Assembly: GCA_008180335.1 (NCBI GenBank)
Contig: VTEF01000004.1
Coordinates: 533,061 to 597,060 of the forward strand
Length of the DNA: 64,000 nucleotides
From: Priestia megaterium
GTDB lineage: Bacteria; Bacillota; Bacilli; Bacillales; Bacillaceae_H
Direction of reading: 5' to 3'
Positions within the stretch are counted from its first letter, which is position 1. The number at the start of each line of letters is the position of its first letter. Under the pieces are notes generated by a model, which worked only from the letters and a program-made list of their open reading frames with translations, ran no database searches and was not told the origin of the DNA. The position numbers and the translations under genes are program-made. Positions 63,998 to 64,000 of the stretch are shown here, piece after piece.

Positions 63998-64000
63998 TAG

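Overview
The window is chromosomal DNA of a low-GC, endospore-forming Bacillaceae bacterium (Bacillus sensu lato; a Priestia-like relative is possible, but I cannot fix the species). The evidence is sporulation and germination genes (pbpG, rsfA, cwlJ, gerQ, a YtaF-like gene), AGGAGG-type ribosome sites with many GTG/TTG starts, and a left third whose content and order follow the B. subtilis ywj-ywi-ywh-ywg-ywf-ywd region. I found no rRNA, tRNA, CRISPR array, insertion sequence or prophage.

1-21.2 kb is the conserved core: fadF (cut by the window edge), clsB and uvsE; ywiB-argS; speE-speB (spermidine synthesis); pbpG, ywhD, the site-2 protease gene and ywhB; ywgA and ywfO; a DUF1450 gene; rsfA, lipL, pta and hemQ; cwlJ-gerQ; ywdK, ywdI and ung. 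Most convergent pairs share a clear hairpin terminator. A FadR-like site sits in the fadF promoter.

21.4-35 kb is metabolism: an unrecognised gene with a SigE-like promoter, zwf and gnd, an alanine locus (AGCS carrier, adeR-like regulator, ald) with candidate cre sites, a pyridoxine-kinase-type gene, a Cof-type HAD phosphatase, and a maltose PTS permease followed by a MapP-like maltose-6'-phosphate phosphatase. A beta-phosphoglucomutase gene beside them is broken by a large in-frame internal deletion.

35.2-42.5 kb is one surface-glycan operon: a GT-B transferase, a polyprenyl-phosphate-sugar synthase-like GT2, a multi-TM (GT-C-like) protein, two overlapping SMR-type half-flippases, a MurJ/Wzx-type flippase and an O-antigen-ligase/polymerase-like protein. 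A 44-bp inverted repeat lies inside the multi-TM gene.

42.7-54.8 kb holds a split ThrE-type exporter, proBA (with a short ProB), an intracellular alpha-amylase, the DbpA/YxiN helicase, a quinone reductase divergent from a MarR regulator, and a PocR-type sensor/AraC response-regulator pair divergent from an acylating aldehyde dehydrogenase. The sensor has Arg where the phospho-accepting His should be, and the receiver lacks one Asp of its acidic pocket.

54.9-61.5 kb looks like the least described module. A 1422-residue P-type ATPase appears to be an HMA-like domain plus a degenerate ATPase half joined to an intact PacL/SERCA-like pump. Around it are three small helper-type proteins, a glycine-zipper protein and an MntP/YtaF-type membrane protein that seems to start at CTG. 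I infer a divalent-cation (Mn2+ or Ca2+) export system. The right edge is a Fur-controlled siderophore-uptake locus.
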